DNA of 46,785 bases. It comes from Phycisphaerae bacterium (lineage in GTDB: Bacteria; Planctomycetota; Phycisphaerae; Sedimentisphaerales; Anaerobacaceae). Shown piece after piece: positions 23,579 to 32,241 of this stretch; the first letter of the stretch is position 1; each line of letters opens with the position of its first letter. The notes under the pieces were generated by a model. That model saw nothing but the letters and a program-made list of their open reading frames with translations, searched no databases and was not told where the DNA came from. The stretch is from NCBI GenBank assembly GCA_028715705.1, contig JAQURJ010000005.1, forward strand, positions 1-46,785, in the 5' to 3' direction. The position numbers were made by a program, and so were the translations under genes.

Positions 23579-24958
23579 CTAGTCTCCTGATCCGGCTTGT
23601 GTTTCTGTATTTTCGGTTTTGGGTTTTTCATACGATACGGGCGATTGACGATCATAAGAGAATGACACATGACATCCAGGGCTGCAACTGCCACCCGTTT
23701 CGGTCTTGTCATACTTTATAGGCATATCCCACATTCCATAAGGAACACTTTCACGAATGTGCTTGGGCAGATCGCTTGCGTGAGTTGCGTGACATGCACG
23801 ACAGGTCCGTCCCCTCTCCTCTTTGTTCACATGCAGATAATGCAGATTTAAGCTGCCGTTTCTGAAATCGGTAAGATCGGTGGTCTGAGGTGTTAGAACA
23901 AGACTTTTTTCATGACAGCTAAAGCATAACTCATAATTTTCCTCGCTGAAAGGAGCATAAAATTGCGGAGGGTATTCTTTTGTAAGCAGACGGAAATTCT
24001 TGCTGCCATGGCTGTTGTGGCAGCCGTTGCAATTTTTCTCTGCCACAGGGCCATGCAGGTATTTCTTATTCTCGATCTGGTTCGTGAATGACGGCAGTAT
24101 TTCATCCTTGCTAATCCCCACAGGTTTATTGTGACAGGACATACACAGAGTTTCAGGATTATCCTTAAGACAGTACTTAACCGTAGAAGCATGAGGCGTA
24201 TGACAGTTCATACACCCATCCTTTTCAGTTATAGCGGTATGTTTATATTCCGCGGTTTCTGCAAGATTTTTGACATCCTCATGACACGGATAACATAATT
24301 GAGGCGCCTGCGCCTTAAGCATCATGGAATTGTCGGCACCATGACTATCATGGCAGCCGATACAGTTATCCTGTGCTGGCTTGTGAACAAATTCAAATTT
24401 CGCAAGCTCATTTTTTGTCACAATGTGACATGTCACGCAAAGTTCATAAGGTTCTGCTATCAGTAATTTTTCATGGTCTTCACTGTGTGAATCGTGACAG
24501 ATAGTACACTCACCTATTGCCACAGGCCCGTGAGGGAATTTCATACCTTTGCCTGTTTCATGGCATTCATAACAGAGTTCAGCAACCGTTTCTTTAGGCA
24601 AAAGAAACTTGTTGTCGCTGCTGTGCGGATCGTGACATTGAGCACAATCCCCCGTCTGAACCGGCGTATGAACATGCTTTTTGACGGCCTGATCTAAATG
24701 ACAGTATTCGCACAGATCTTTTCCCTTTCGCACAAGCGTAAAGGCATGTTTCTTTGGGTCAGCAGATTCGTGACATGATTTGCAGTCGCCAAGCCCTACC
24801 GGACCATGAACAAACGCCTTTTTGCTATAATCTGCATGGCATTCTTCGGTGACGCATGTCTTCTGAAGTGTTGTCGGCTTGTCCACGCCAAAAGCAGCTG
24901 ATGCCAATATACCAAATACTAAAATATTTAATCTGAAATTACATTTCTTTAATGCCAT
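23579..24958 (-). CDS. Pentadecahaem c-type cytochrome (doubled-motif family)
   Basis: A ~459-residue exported protein with a signal peptide (FRLNILVFGILASAAFG). It has thirteen CXXCH motifs plus one CX4CH near the start (CVTEECH) and one CX3CH near the end (CSPGCH), so fifteen haems are possible. Segments repeat with a period of about 40-45 residues (HGPVGLGDCKSCH, HTPVQTGDCAQCHDPHS, HGPVAIGECTICHDSHS, HKPAQDNCIGCHDSHG), so the protein grew by tandem duplication of a two-haem unit. I start at ATG 24958, after AGGA about nine bases upstream, instead of a TTG six codons earlier. It follows the ResB-like gene and precedes the thioredoxin/TPR gene. A wire-like role across the periplasm fits its haem number and place after the NapC-type cytochrome. 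Confidence 0.92.
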   Translation of the reverse strand: MALKKCNFRLNILVFGILASAAFGVDKPTTLQKTCVTEECHADYSKKAFVHGPVGLGDCKSCHESADPKKHAFTLVRKGKDLCEYCHLDQAVKKHVHTPVQTGDCAQCHDPHSSDNKFLLPKETVAELCYECHETGKGMKFPHGPVAIGECTICHDSHSEDHEKLLIAEPYELCVTCHIVTKNELAKFEFVHKPAQDNCIGCHDSHGADNSMMLKAQAPQLCYPCHEDVKNLAETAEYKHTAITEKDGCMNCHTPHASTVKYCLKDNPETLCMSCHNKPVGISKDEILPSFTNQIENKKYLHGPVAEKNCNGCHNSHGSKNFRLLTKEYPPQFYAPFSEENYELCFSCHEKSLVLTPQTTDLTDFRNGSLNLHYLHVNKEERGRTCRACHATHASDLPKHIRESVPYGMWDMPIKYDKTETGGSCSPGCHVSFSYDRQSPVSYEKPKTENTETQAGSGD

Positions 24959-25003
24959 TGTCTCGGTTCCTATCAAAAAAAAACCTTAATCTTTCTTGCT
25001 ATC

Positions 25004-26176
25004 TCACATAGAATCACCAGAAGGTTTCGCCCGCTGCCGATAAAGAAGTACAATTGTCCCTGATTCGGCGTTATAGTGATAGGGCTTATTGTATTCAAGC
25101 ACAATATCCTGCATCATATCGCCGTAACCTATAAATGCTATAATAGCCGGATGCTGTAAATTTTCCGAATTATTCTTCCACGAAGTCTCGATACCTGCCT
25201 GGGACACTACATCTTCAATAACAAAAGAATATCCCTCTTTTGTAAATACAAAAGATTTACCCAAAATATCTGTCGCTGCCTGATTTTTTCCATCTTTGAA
25301 CAAAAAAAGCCATGATTTCGATTCCGGCAGCACTGCGATGATATACCTTCCCTCTTTGCCACCAAGATCAAAATCGGTAAACGTTACGCGGAATGGAAGT
25401 TTATTTTCCGTATGCGGAGATGTCGCAAACTTGGACCAAAGCCACTGTTCACGTTTATCTTTGCCATTATCAATACCGATTTTAATCGCAGGATTGACGG
25501 GATTTTCAGACCTATTTATCACTTCTTTGGTCCCTATATCTATCGAATAGTGCGGCATATATTCCAATATTTTCAGGCAATACTGTGATCCAGGCAATGT
25601 TATCTTTTCACCTTTTTCTATCACAAACTCAAGAGGCACATTGGCATCTTCTATCCAAACTGAAATTATTCCTATAGCACTACCATCGGCCATCCGGCCT
25701 GCCAGTTTTTCGGCTGTGCCGGAATCGTAGAGTCTCTTTATTGCCACACCGCCAACAGGGGATGAGATTGCCTGCCTTTCAGGATCATCTGAAACAAGCC
25801 ACACCTTCTGCTCCAAATCCGCGGCTTTAACCTGCAATGAGGCTACAATTCCGCCATTCGGCCGTTTGACAATGTTAGTGTCCCAGCCCAGATCGGGCAA
25901 ATACTGTTTCAGTTTTATGCTTATCGGTGTCCCCATAACAGGAAAAGTATAGTTAAGTGCGCTAACCGCATTATAATCAGGCACGTTTACCGGAAATGCC
26001 AAACTCGCTCCATCCATACCGACCTGAACGGCAAGTTCCCATGGACCGACTAACATTGTTTCCTGAACAGCTCGCGGGTATGCAATAGCTTTGCCGCCAA
26101 ACAGCAAAACCGCTGCTATCGCCGCTGTGATAAATAAAATTTGTGAATATTTTTCTACTTTTGTGATCATTTGCAT
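25004..26176 (-). CDS. Exported protein with ResB-like periplasmic repeats
   Basis: A ~390-residue protein with a signal/anchor helix (ILFITAAIAAVLLFGGKAIA) and no haem motifs. Two halves share a pattern: ISIKLKQYLPDLGWD near 85-100 and YCLKILEYMPHYSID near 195-210, followed by NPVNPAIKIGI. The phrase 'leYxPh...NPAxxv' recalls the periplasmic domain of ResB/Ccs1 cytochrome-assembly proteins, but there are no ResB transmembrane helices. The gene overlaps the NapC-type cytochrome stop (TGA inside the start region) and AGGA lies six bases before ATG 26176. I think it is an accessory factor of the neighbouring cytochromes; the ResB relation is a weak impression. Confidence 0.6.
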   Translation of the reverse strand: MQMITKVEKYSQILFITAAIAAVLLFGGKAIAYPRAVQETMLVGPWELAVQVGMDGASLAFPVNVPDYNAVSALNYTFPVMGTPISIKLKQYLPDLGWDTNIVKRPNGGIVASLQVKAADLEQKVWLVSDDPERQAISSPVGGVAIKRLYDSGTAEKLAGRMADGSAIGIISVWIEDANVPLEFVIEKGEKITLPGSQYCLKILEYMPHYSIDIGTKEVINRSENPVNPAIKIGIDNGKDKREQWLWSKFATSPHTENKLPFRVTFTDFDLGGKEGRYIIAVLPESKSWLFLFKDGKNQAATDILGKSFVFTKEGYSFVIEDVVSQAGIETSWKNNSENLQHPAIIAFIGYGDMMQDIVLEYNKPYHYNAESGTIVLLYRQRAKPSGDSM

Positions 26177-26178
26177 TT

Positions 26179-27564
26179 TCAATCCTGTTGTGCTTCAGTT
26201 ATTATTCTATTTGCCTCTCGCAACATAGTCTCAGTATATTTAAGATTATGCACACCCCAGCTTCCGTCTGATTCTACGGACGCCAAAAGTTTCTTGGCCT
26301 GCTGAATTTTATTTTTCAATTCTTTTGATTTTTCAGGCGTCTCTGACTGCCCCTGCTGTTCCTCCAGCCTCTGGAGCCTGTTTCTTACCTGCTCATAAAA
26401 TTTCTTGATCTGATCCTGCCAGAATGGAATGTATTTCTCTCCGGTTCCGGCCTCATGGCATCGGTCACATGCCTGTGGAATAGCTTTCGCCACCGTTCCG
26501 ATGCTACCAATACCAGCCGATTTAACCTGACCAGGCTGGATATGGCACGCCGTACACTCTACATGTGTCAGGAACATCGGGCTGAGAACCCGCTCACTGT
26601 TCTGCTCTTCAGAGTGCCATTGTGCCGTATATATATCAAGCTGAACATTATGGGTATCACGATGACAACTCTTGCAGTCCATCATCCCCGACACAGAATC
26701 AAATTTGCTTTGCGTATGCGAAACCTTGTCATGACAGGCAAAACACTCAACCTTTTCACCGCCGGCATGTTCTTCATGGAGTTTTTTGCCGTCATAATTT
26801 CCCTCTTTGCCGAAGCTGTGACAGTTAAGGCATACGGTATCAGAAACATTGCTCACTTTTTCGATTTGTTTTTTGTGGCAGGAATCGTCACAACTAGCAT
26901 TATAGGAAACAAACTCAGCATGATTGATCTTTACCATTCCCCGTTCAATTATCTTATTAGGCACTTCGTGGCAGCTCTGACAGCGAGTATCGACCATCCT
27001 TATTGCGTTATCACTGCCCTTGAGAAAGTGGCACGTATAACAGACACCGGTGTTAACGGTAAAGTGTTCATCGCCTTCAAAGTGGCTGTGACATGTACCG
27101 CAGGAAATAGGAATACCATCTACAAGCTTTGAAACATGCTTTTCATGTTTAAATTTTATACCATGAAAGTCAATAACTTTGGCTGTTATCTCTTCGTTGC
27201 TATGGCATTCAGATCTCAAACATGAAGCATCTAAAATCTTAGCATTCGGCTTAGTCCCGATTCTACCAACCGCACAATCAACAGCTTGCGCAAGACCGTT
27301 GATTTTACCTTTGATATAACCTGTAAAACCCGGCTGCAAGTGACAGTCGAGGCAATTTATTTCGGAATGGCTGGATTTCTGCCAGCTTGCGTAATAAGAA
27401 TTCATAATATGACACGAATTACAAAAACCCGGCTGACTGGTGACAACAAGCGACCCACCGGTAAACACTCCAGCCATCAGAATCAACAGAAGTATCTTAC
27501 TGTGCCATCGCATTTTCCATAATTTTTTTAATGCTGGCGGAATTACTTTTTTTATTTTGAACAT
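26179..27564 (-). CDS. NapC/NirT-type membrane-anchored dodecahaem cytochrome, candidate quinol dehydrogenase
   Basis: A 461-residue protein with one N-terminal membrane helix (ILLLILMAGVFTGGSLVVT) followed directly by FCNSCHIM and SSHSEINCLDCH, the haem-1/haem-2 layout of NapC/NirT/NrfH-type quinol oxidases. In all there are ten CXXCH motifs plus a CX4CH (CLRSECH) and a CX3CH (CDDSCH), up to twelve haems; classical NapC has four, so this is a NapC head fused to a long cytochrome tail. The last ~90 residues form a coiled coil (KKFYEQVRNRLQRLEEQQGQ onward). The ATG at 27564 has AGGA about nine bases upstream. It lies downstream of a quinone-reducing NQR and a quinone-type sensor kinase in the same gene run, so it probably carries electrons from quinol to the periplasmic cytochromes. 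Confidence 0.9.
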   Translation of the reverse strand: MFKIKKVIPPALKKLWKMRWHSKILLLILMAGVFTGGSLVVTSQPGFCNSCHIMNSYYASWQKSSHSEINCLDCHLQPGFTGYIKGKINGLAQAVDCAVGRIGTKPNAKILDASCLRSECHSNEEITAKVIDFHGIKFKHEKHVSKLVDGIPISCGTCHSHFEGDEHFTVNTGVCYTCHFLKGSDNAIRMVDTRCQSCHEVPNKIIERGMVKINHAEFVSYNASCDDSCHKKQIEKVSNVSDTVCLNCHSFGKEGNYDGKKLHEEHAGGEKVECFACHDKVSHTQSKFDSVSGMMDCKSCHRDTHNVQLDIYTAQWHSEEQNSERVLSPMFLTHVECTACHIQPGQVKSAGIGSIGTVAKAIPQACDRCHEAGTGEKYIPFWQDQIKKFYEQVRNRLQRLEEQQGQSETPEKSKELKNKIQQAKKLLASVESDGSWGVHNLKYTETMLREANRIITEAQQD

Positions 27565-27594
27565 TATTTTTTATCCTGCAAGTTTTAAAATCAG

Positions 27595-28962
27595 TTATGC
27601 CGGTGTTTCTTTCAAATTGTTCCTATTCTGTACACAACTTTTTGGTAATGTGAACTTAAATGAGGCACCCACTCCTTCTTCACTTTCGACCCATATCGTT
27701 CCTTTATGTCGTTCGACAATCTGTTTGGCTATGGACAAGCCAAGCCCTGTACCATCTTTTACAACTTTCCTGGCATTGCTCGCCCTGTAAAATTCTTCAA
27801 AAATCTTTTTCAGTTCTTCTTTTGGTATTCCAATTCCTGTGTCACTAATTTCGACCAGAATAGAATCCATATCGTTCCTGGCGATTAGCGAGACATGCCC
27901 TTTTGGCGGCGTATATTTGATAGCATTTAGTATTAGGTTCGTAATCATCTCTTCAATCGAAAACTGATCCCCAGACACCTTATCCTCCGGCAAATCAATA
28001 TGACAGCTTAAAATAATTGATTTTTCTTCGGCTCTGGCTTCAACGGTGGCTACAGCATCATCTATAACTTCTTTCAACGAAAAGTCTTTTATCTCCATGT
28101 TGTTATTTAATCTCATATTGGTCAATTTCAACAATGTTCGCACGAACACGCTAAGCTTCACCGTGCGGCTGTGCGCTCTATGGATAAAATCGGCCTGACA
28201 ATCATTAAGCGTGCCGACAAAACCATCAACTACCACATCAAGGCAGTTTTGTATCGCGGCCAGATGACCTTTAATATCGTGCGTAACTCGTTCGACATAT
28301 TCATCCTTTATTCTGTCTTTTTCGCGAAGCTGCATATTCGCAAGCCGCTGACCGTGTTCTGCTCGTTTAAGCATCAGTGAAATATAACTGGTCATATACA
28401 CCACAAGGTACATTGCCGTCGTAAACGCAAAAAACGTACCAAATACATAAATTCCATCCCGGTGCAAACAATTAATCACAAAACCCTTTAAACAGTGATG
28501 CGGTATTATTTGCATATACTCAAGCAGGAGAAGAAGCCCAAAAAGCAAAACCGCAAATGTTGCCTGCAAATAACTTTCCTTTACTGAAAGCAAAATGCTT
28601 GCAATGATCATGTGGAATATAAAATAGAAAACGAACGGATTTTCCACTCCGCCTGAAAAATGCATCAGTATGGTCAATATTATCAGATCGGCACATATTT
28701 GAAAACTGATTATCCTCTTGATTGATTTATAGGGCACATTTCGCAGCCCCCTCTGATAGCGACCCAGCAGAAGATACATGGCCGTATTATATATCGTAAG
28801 CAATATTGCAATTCCATATAACGCATATTCCTGAAGCTCTATTCCTAAAATCCTGAACGAAAACCATGTCCCCCCTGCTACCCATGCAATGGCCACCCAT
28901 CGGAGCCTTATAAGCCAATAGGCTCGCTTAAGCAGCCTCCCGTTTTCGAACATACTTTCCAC
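27595..28962 (-). CDS. RegB-like membrane histidine kinase with GGxxNPF quinone motif
   Basis: A ~455-residue sensor kinase. Six hydrophobic helices fill the first ~200 residues; the loop HFSGGVENPFVFYF (about 102-116) contains GGVENPF, the GGxxNPF motif known to bind ubiquinone in RegB/PrrB. A dimerisation/phosphoacceptor helix follows (VTHDIKGHLAAIQN), then an HATPase with NLILNAIKYTP, DTGIGIP and GTGLGLSIAK. Its N-terminus (YWLIRLRWVAIA) is the same as in the kinase at 41006, so they are paralogues. I use GTG 28962, with AAGGA five bases upstream overlapping the response-regulator stop; an ATG three codons on is the alternative. It probably senses the quinone pool and signals to the adjacent receiver protein. 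Confidence 0.9.
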   Translation of the reverse strand: MESMFENGRLLKRAYWLIRLRWVAIAWVAGGTWFSFRILGIELQEYALYGIAILLTIYNTAMYLLLGRYQRGLRNVPYKSIKRIISFQICADLIILTILMHFSGGVENPFVFYFIFHMIIASILLSVKESYLQATFAVLLFGLLLLLEYMQIIPHHCLKGFVINCLHRDGIYVFGTFFAFTTAMYLVVYMTSYISLMLKRAEHGQRLANMQLREKDRIKDEYVERVTHDIKGHLAAIQNCLDVVVDGFVGTLNDCQADFIHRAHSRTVKLSVFVRTLLKLTNMRLNNNMEIKDFSLKEVIDDAVATVEARAEEKSIILSCHIDLPEDKVSGDQFSIEEMITNLILNAIKYTPPKGHVSLIARNDMDSILVEISDTGIGIPKEELKKIFEEFYRASNARKVVKDGTGLGLSIAKQIVERHKGTIWVESEEGVGASFKFTLPKSCVQNRNNLKETPA

Positions 28963-28963
28963 A

Positions 28964-29362
28964 TTAGTCCTTTTTTGCAAGCAGTTTTGCGACCTCGTCC
29001 AGCAATTGTTTCGGCTCTACTGGTTTATCGAGAAACCCATCTACAGGCAGCCAGGTAGGGTCACCAGCCGTTGATTTGAATTCTATACCCGTCTTACCCT
29101 TCACGCCGGTAATCATCAGAATTGGTATATCCTTTGTCTCAGGAGACTTTTTCAGTTCTCTGCTCATCTCGAAACCATCCTGCCATGTATCCATCATGAC
29201 ATCAAGGATGAGCAGGTCCGGCTTTTCAGCTTTTATTTTTTCGAGCCCTTCACCTTTGCTGCTGGCCGTGTCAACAGAGTAATCGGAGCTCTTTAAAATA
29301 GCCCTGATCGCCTGCGTGATGTCCACATCATCATCTACAATTAAAATTTTAGAATTTTCCAT
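28964..29362 (-). CDS. Single-domain response regulator (receiver only)
   Basis: A 132-residue CheY-like receiver with the acidic pair DD at 10-11, the phosphoacceptor Asp in LLILDVMMD near 54, Thr in MITG and Lys in LDKPV. There is no output domain, so it must act by protein contact or phosphotransfer. An insertion between the fourth strand and the lysine loop (GVKGKTGIEFKSTAGDPTWL) lengthens it slightly, a feature of receivers in anaerobes' redox systems. GAGG lies six bases before the ATG. It is translated just before the RegB-like kinase, its likely partner. Confidence 0.88.
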   Translation of the reverse strand: MENSKILIVDDDVDITQAIRAILKSSDYSVDTASSKGEGLEKIKAEKPDLLILDVMMDTWQDGFEMSRELKKSPETKDIPILMITGVKGKTGIEFKSTAGDPTWLPVDGFLDKPVEPKQLLDEVAKLLAKKD

Positions 29363-29412
29363 AGTTCACCTCACAAAAAAATGTTAATTTTAGAACTAAT
29401 ATCATTTAACCA

Positions 29413-29865
29413 TCAAAAATAGTCCATTGCCTTTATTTTCTTCAGTTCCATCTCGTCATCCTGCTCCCAGCGAATAAGACTCTCGAACAATTCTTTCACC
29501 TCATGATCGACATCCTGCCCAAGCACCTGGTGATAAAGTCTGATCAAGCATTCGTCAAAGCGAACTGCCGCATCGATAATTTGCGAAGCCTTTGCGTCAG
29601 GCGATAGATCAATACCCTCAAAACAATGAATGTCAGCTGCGTTGGGTTCGTACCGTAAGGGGGTTTTATAAATACGATTGATCGTTTCTGCTTGCATTTT
29701 CGCCAGTGCATGATGTGTCCGCTGCCTGTGTCGACTCATATAGTCACTTAACAGACGCACACCTTCACGGGTTGTCTCATGGGAGATTTTCGTATAGAAC
29801 TCGGAGAGCATTCGCTCGAATTCCTCTGCACACGCCAAAACTTGAGCAACTGTAATTATCGCCAT
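29413..29865 (-). CDS. Ferritin-like (four-helix) small protein
   Basis: A 150-residue, all-helical, soluble protein. Acidic and histidine residues sit as in ferritin-like di-iron folds: EEFERMLSEFYTKISHE, then SRHRQRTHHAL, DECLIRLYHQVL and FESLIRWEQDDEMELKK. The E..Y..I and E..D-D-E pattern suggests a metal site, but I cannot match it to rubrerythrin or bacterioferritin and there is no rubredoxin domain. GGGAG lies seven bases before the ATG, and it starts 12 bases after nqrF ends. It might handle iron or peroxide stress for the Fe-S proteins and cytochromes made by the same transcript. Confidence 0.6.
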   Translation of the reverse strand: MAIITVAQVLACAEEFERMLSEFYTKISHETTREGVRLLSDYMSRHRQRTHHALAKMQAETINRIYKTPLRYEPNAADIHCFEGIDLSPDAKASQIIDAAVRFDECLIRLYHQVLGQDVDHEVKELFESLIRWEQDDEMELKKIKAMDYF

Positions 29866-29877
29866 AAAATGGCTCCC

Positions 29878-30969
29878 TTAGAATTTGTCATAGAAGATAT
29901 CGCCGGCTTGAACGCCTTTTTCTTCCAAAACTCTGGTAACCGCCTCGATCATAGGAGGCGGGCCGCAAAGAAACGCCTGCCGCTCGACACCAGTTTTAAG
30001 TTTTTTATCCACAGCCAAATGTATAAATCCCCTTTCACCTTCCCATTGACCATCGCCGTTTGATTCGTCTGAAAGAGCATAAACTACATGAAAATTAGGA
30101 TGCTTTTGGGCAAGTTGCTGGAATTGTTTAAGATAAAACACATCATCGGTAGTTCTGCACCCAAAAAACAGCCAGCATGATCGGTCTGGCCATCGGCTGT
30201 AAAGCGTGTATATGATATTTTTCATCGGTGCCATTCCGCAGCCGCCACCAACACAAATAATTTCAACGGATGGATCTTCATTAAGATAAAATTCGCCATA
30301 CGGACCGGTAAAGGATACAGAATCACCTACCTTAAGGTTATGAAGATATGTAGAACCTACCCCCCCCGGCACCAGTCTTACCATCAATTCAATAACATCT
30401 GATTCATACGAAGGGGAACTTATTGAATAAGCTCGATACACCGGGCCATCCGGCGATGACGCTTCGATTTGGGCATATTGCCCCGGTCGTTGAGAAATCT
30501 GGGCAGGCTCCTTAAGCCGCATACGTAATTCTCTTATGTCATGGGTCAGCATAGCCGCATATTCAACCTCGGCACCAAAAAGCTTAACATTCAGCATCTC
30601 ATCAGGAATACGCACAAAAATATCTTCACGAATTTTCACCTGACAGGCCAACCGCACGTTTGCCCTGACCTCCTGACGTGAAAGATAAGACAATTCAGTA
30701 GGTAGAACCGGCCCTCCGCCATTTGGAACTGTAATCTTGCAATGGCCGCATGAACCCTTGCCGCCACAGGCCGAGGGTATAAAAATTTCATTCGCATAAA
30801 GCGCTGCAAGCAATGTCTGGCCGCCCTGTACTTCTAACGGTTTTTCACCTGCGTTGATATCAAGTTTGCATATCCCGTAATTTACAAGAAACCTCTCCGC
30901 AACGATCAGCACGCCTGATAATACAATTGCCAGACCTCCAAAAACTGCTACGGATAATAAATAAACCAT
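29878..30969 (-). CDS. nqrF: Na+-NQR subunit F (NADH dehydrogenase, 2Fe-2S and FAD)
   Basis: A 363-residue protein: N-terminal membrane helix, a ferredoxin domain with 2Fe-2S cysteines C68, C74, C77 and C109 (ACGGKGSCGHC ... LACQ), then a ferredoxin-reductase module with the FAD motif RAYSISSPS and the NAD(P) motif CVGGGCGMAP plus CGPPPM. This is the NADH entry site that passes hydride electrons via FAD and 2Fe-2S to the membrane subunits. Classical NqrF has ~408 residues; the difference is mostly in loops. Its presence separates this complex from Rnf, which uses RnfB instead. It ends the nqrABCDEF order, with AGGAG six bases before the ATG. Confidence 0.95.
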   Translation of the reverse strand: MVYLLSVAVFGGLAIVLSGVLIVAERFLVNYGICKLDINAGEKPLEVQGGQTLLAALYANEIFIPSACGGKGSCGHCKITVPNGGGPVLPTELSYLSRQEVRANVRLACQVKIREDIFVRIPDEMLNVKLFGAEVEYAAMLTHDIRELRMRLKEPAQISQRPGQYAQIEASSPDGPVYRAYSISSPSYESDVIELMVRLVPGGVGSTYLHNLKVGDSVSFTGPYGEFYLNEDPSVEIICVGGGCGMAPMKNIIYTLYSRWPDRSCWLFFGCRTTDDVFYLKQFQQLAQKHPNFHVVYALSDESNGDGQWEGERGFIHLAVDKKLKTGVERQAFLCGPPPMIEAVTRVLEEKGVQAGDIFYDKF

Positions 30970-30978
30970 TAAAAACTC

Positions 30979-31569
30979 CTACTGAATCGACACCATGCCC
31001 GCAAATCCCATAAAAGCCATAGCAATAACACATGTAACTATCATAGCTATAGAAACACCTTTGAAAGGCTCAGGGATATTGCTGTATCTCATTTTTTGCC
31101 GCAAACCAGCCATTAAAACTATCGCCATAGCCCAACCCAAACCAGCTCCGAAGCCAAAACCAACGGACTGAACAAAATTATAACTGCGAAGAATCATAAA
31201 CAGAGAAGCGCCAAGGATAGCGCAGTTGACCGTAATCAAAGGTAAAAATATACCAAGAGCAAAGTAAAGCTTCGGACTAAATCGTTCTATAAACATCTCC
31301 ACGAACTGTACAAAACCCGCTATTACTGCAATAAAAACAATAAATGTCAGGTGTTCAAGACCAAATTTAACCAGCAGCAAATGATAAATCGCATAGTTAA
31401 TTATTGTCGTCATAGTCATAACAAATGTAACCGCAACACCCAGCCCGATAGATGTCACTATCTGTCCCGAACAGGCGATAAAAGAACACATACCAAGAAA
31501 ATTACTTAGCAGTATATTGTTGGTGAATATTGCCGCGATAAGTATCACAAATGCGGATGTCTGATCCAT
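30979..31569 (-). CDS. nqrE: Na+-NQR subunit E
   Basis: A ~196-residue, six-helix membrane protein. LGMCSFIAC near the N-terminus and LPLITVNCAILGAS carry the two conserved cysteines that, with those in NqrD, hold the intramembrane iron centre. The start at 31569 overlaps the nqrD stop (TAATG) with GAGGAG eight bases upstream; a longer upstream reading in the same frame is not family-like. The RnfA homologue is similar, but the operon order and companion NqrF make it NqrE. Confidence 0.93.
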   Translation of the reverse strand: MDQTSAFVILIAAIFTNNILLSNFLGMCSFIACSGQIVTSIGLGVAVTFVMTMTTIINYAIYHLLLVKFGLEHLTFIVFIAVIAGFVQFVEMFIERFSPKLYFALGIFLPLITVNCAILGASLFMILRSYNFVQSVGFGFGAGLGWAMAIVLMAGLRQKMRYSNIPEPFKGVSIAMIVTCVIAMAFMGFAGMVSIQ

Positions 31570-32237
31570 TATTTTTTCTCCTCGCCACTTGATTTCAAAG
31601 TATTGAAAATCGCGATAAGAATGCCAAGAGTTAAAAATGCTCCCGGAGCAAGAATCATCAACTGATTGGGGGTATACCAATCACCTATAGGTAAATGCCA
31701 CCCCATGAACGTCACAGCCCCAGTACCTGACAATTCACGTAATAATCCTATACACCCAAGACCGACAGCATAACCAAAACCGTTTGCTGCTCCGTCAACC
31801 ATGGATAAAACAGGTGGGTTTTGAAGCGCGAGTGCTTCCGCTCGTCCCATCACTATACAATTGGTTATTATAAGGCCGACATAGGGGCCAAGCTGCTTGG
31901 ACATATCCCAATAAAAGGCCTTAAGGAACTGGTCAAAAATTATCACGAAGGTGGCTATGATCGCAACTTCCGCTATCATTCGAATACGATGCGGCGTAAC
32001 ATTGCGAAGAAGTGACACAAATAAATTCGACCCCACGCAAACGAAGATAAGCGCAACACCCATAACAATCGCATTTTCAAATCTATTGGTCACAGCCAGT
32101 GCAGAACAAATGCCCAGCACCTGTATGGCCAGCGGATTCATCGTCCACGCCCCCTCTTTGAACGTGATTACCACTTTCCCGCCGCATAACCCTTTGGATC
32201 CGCACGATGTACAGGATGTTTTTTTATCATCAGCCAT
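31569..32237 (-). CDS. nqrD: Na+-NQR subunit D with a cysteine-bearing N-terminal extension
   Basis: A 222-residue, six-helix membrane subunit with family motifs NPLAIQVLGICSALAVTN and LIITNCIVMGRAEALA, giving the two cysteines of the intramembrane iron centre. Ahead of the usual NqrD start there are about 30 extra residues with C9, C12 and C18 (CTSCGSKGLC), which could bind a metal or Fe-S cluster if a fourth ligand is provided; I do not know this extension from classical NQR. The ATG at 32237 is four bases after the nqrC stop, with GGAG about ten bases upstream, so the extension is probably translated. Confidence 0.92.
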   Translation of the reverse strand: MADDKKTSCTSCGSKGLCGGKVVITFKEGAWTMNPLAIQVLGICSALAVTNRFENAIVMGVALIFVCVGSNLFVSLLRNVTPHRIRMIAEVAIIATFVIIFDQFLKAFYWDMSKQLGPYVGLIITNCIVMGRAEALALQNPPVLSMVDGAANGFGYAVGLGCIGLLRELSGTGAVTFMGWHLPIGDWYTPNQLMILAPGAFLTLGILIAIFNTLKSSGEEKK

Positions 32238-32241
32238 CCGT

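Noticed and set aside
26455-27132. 225-codon plus-strand frame antisense to the NapC-type cytochrome
   Set aside because: The minus strand carries ten CXXCH motifs in frame; the plus frame is a by-product of that composition.
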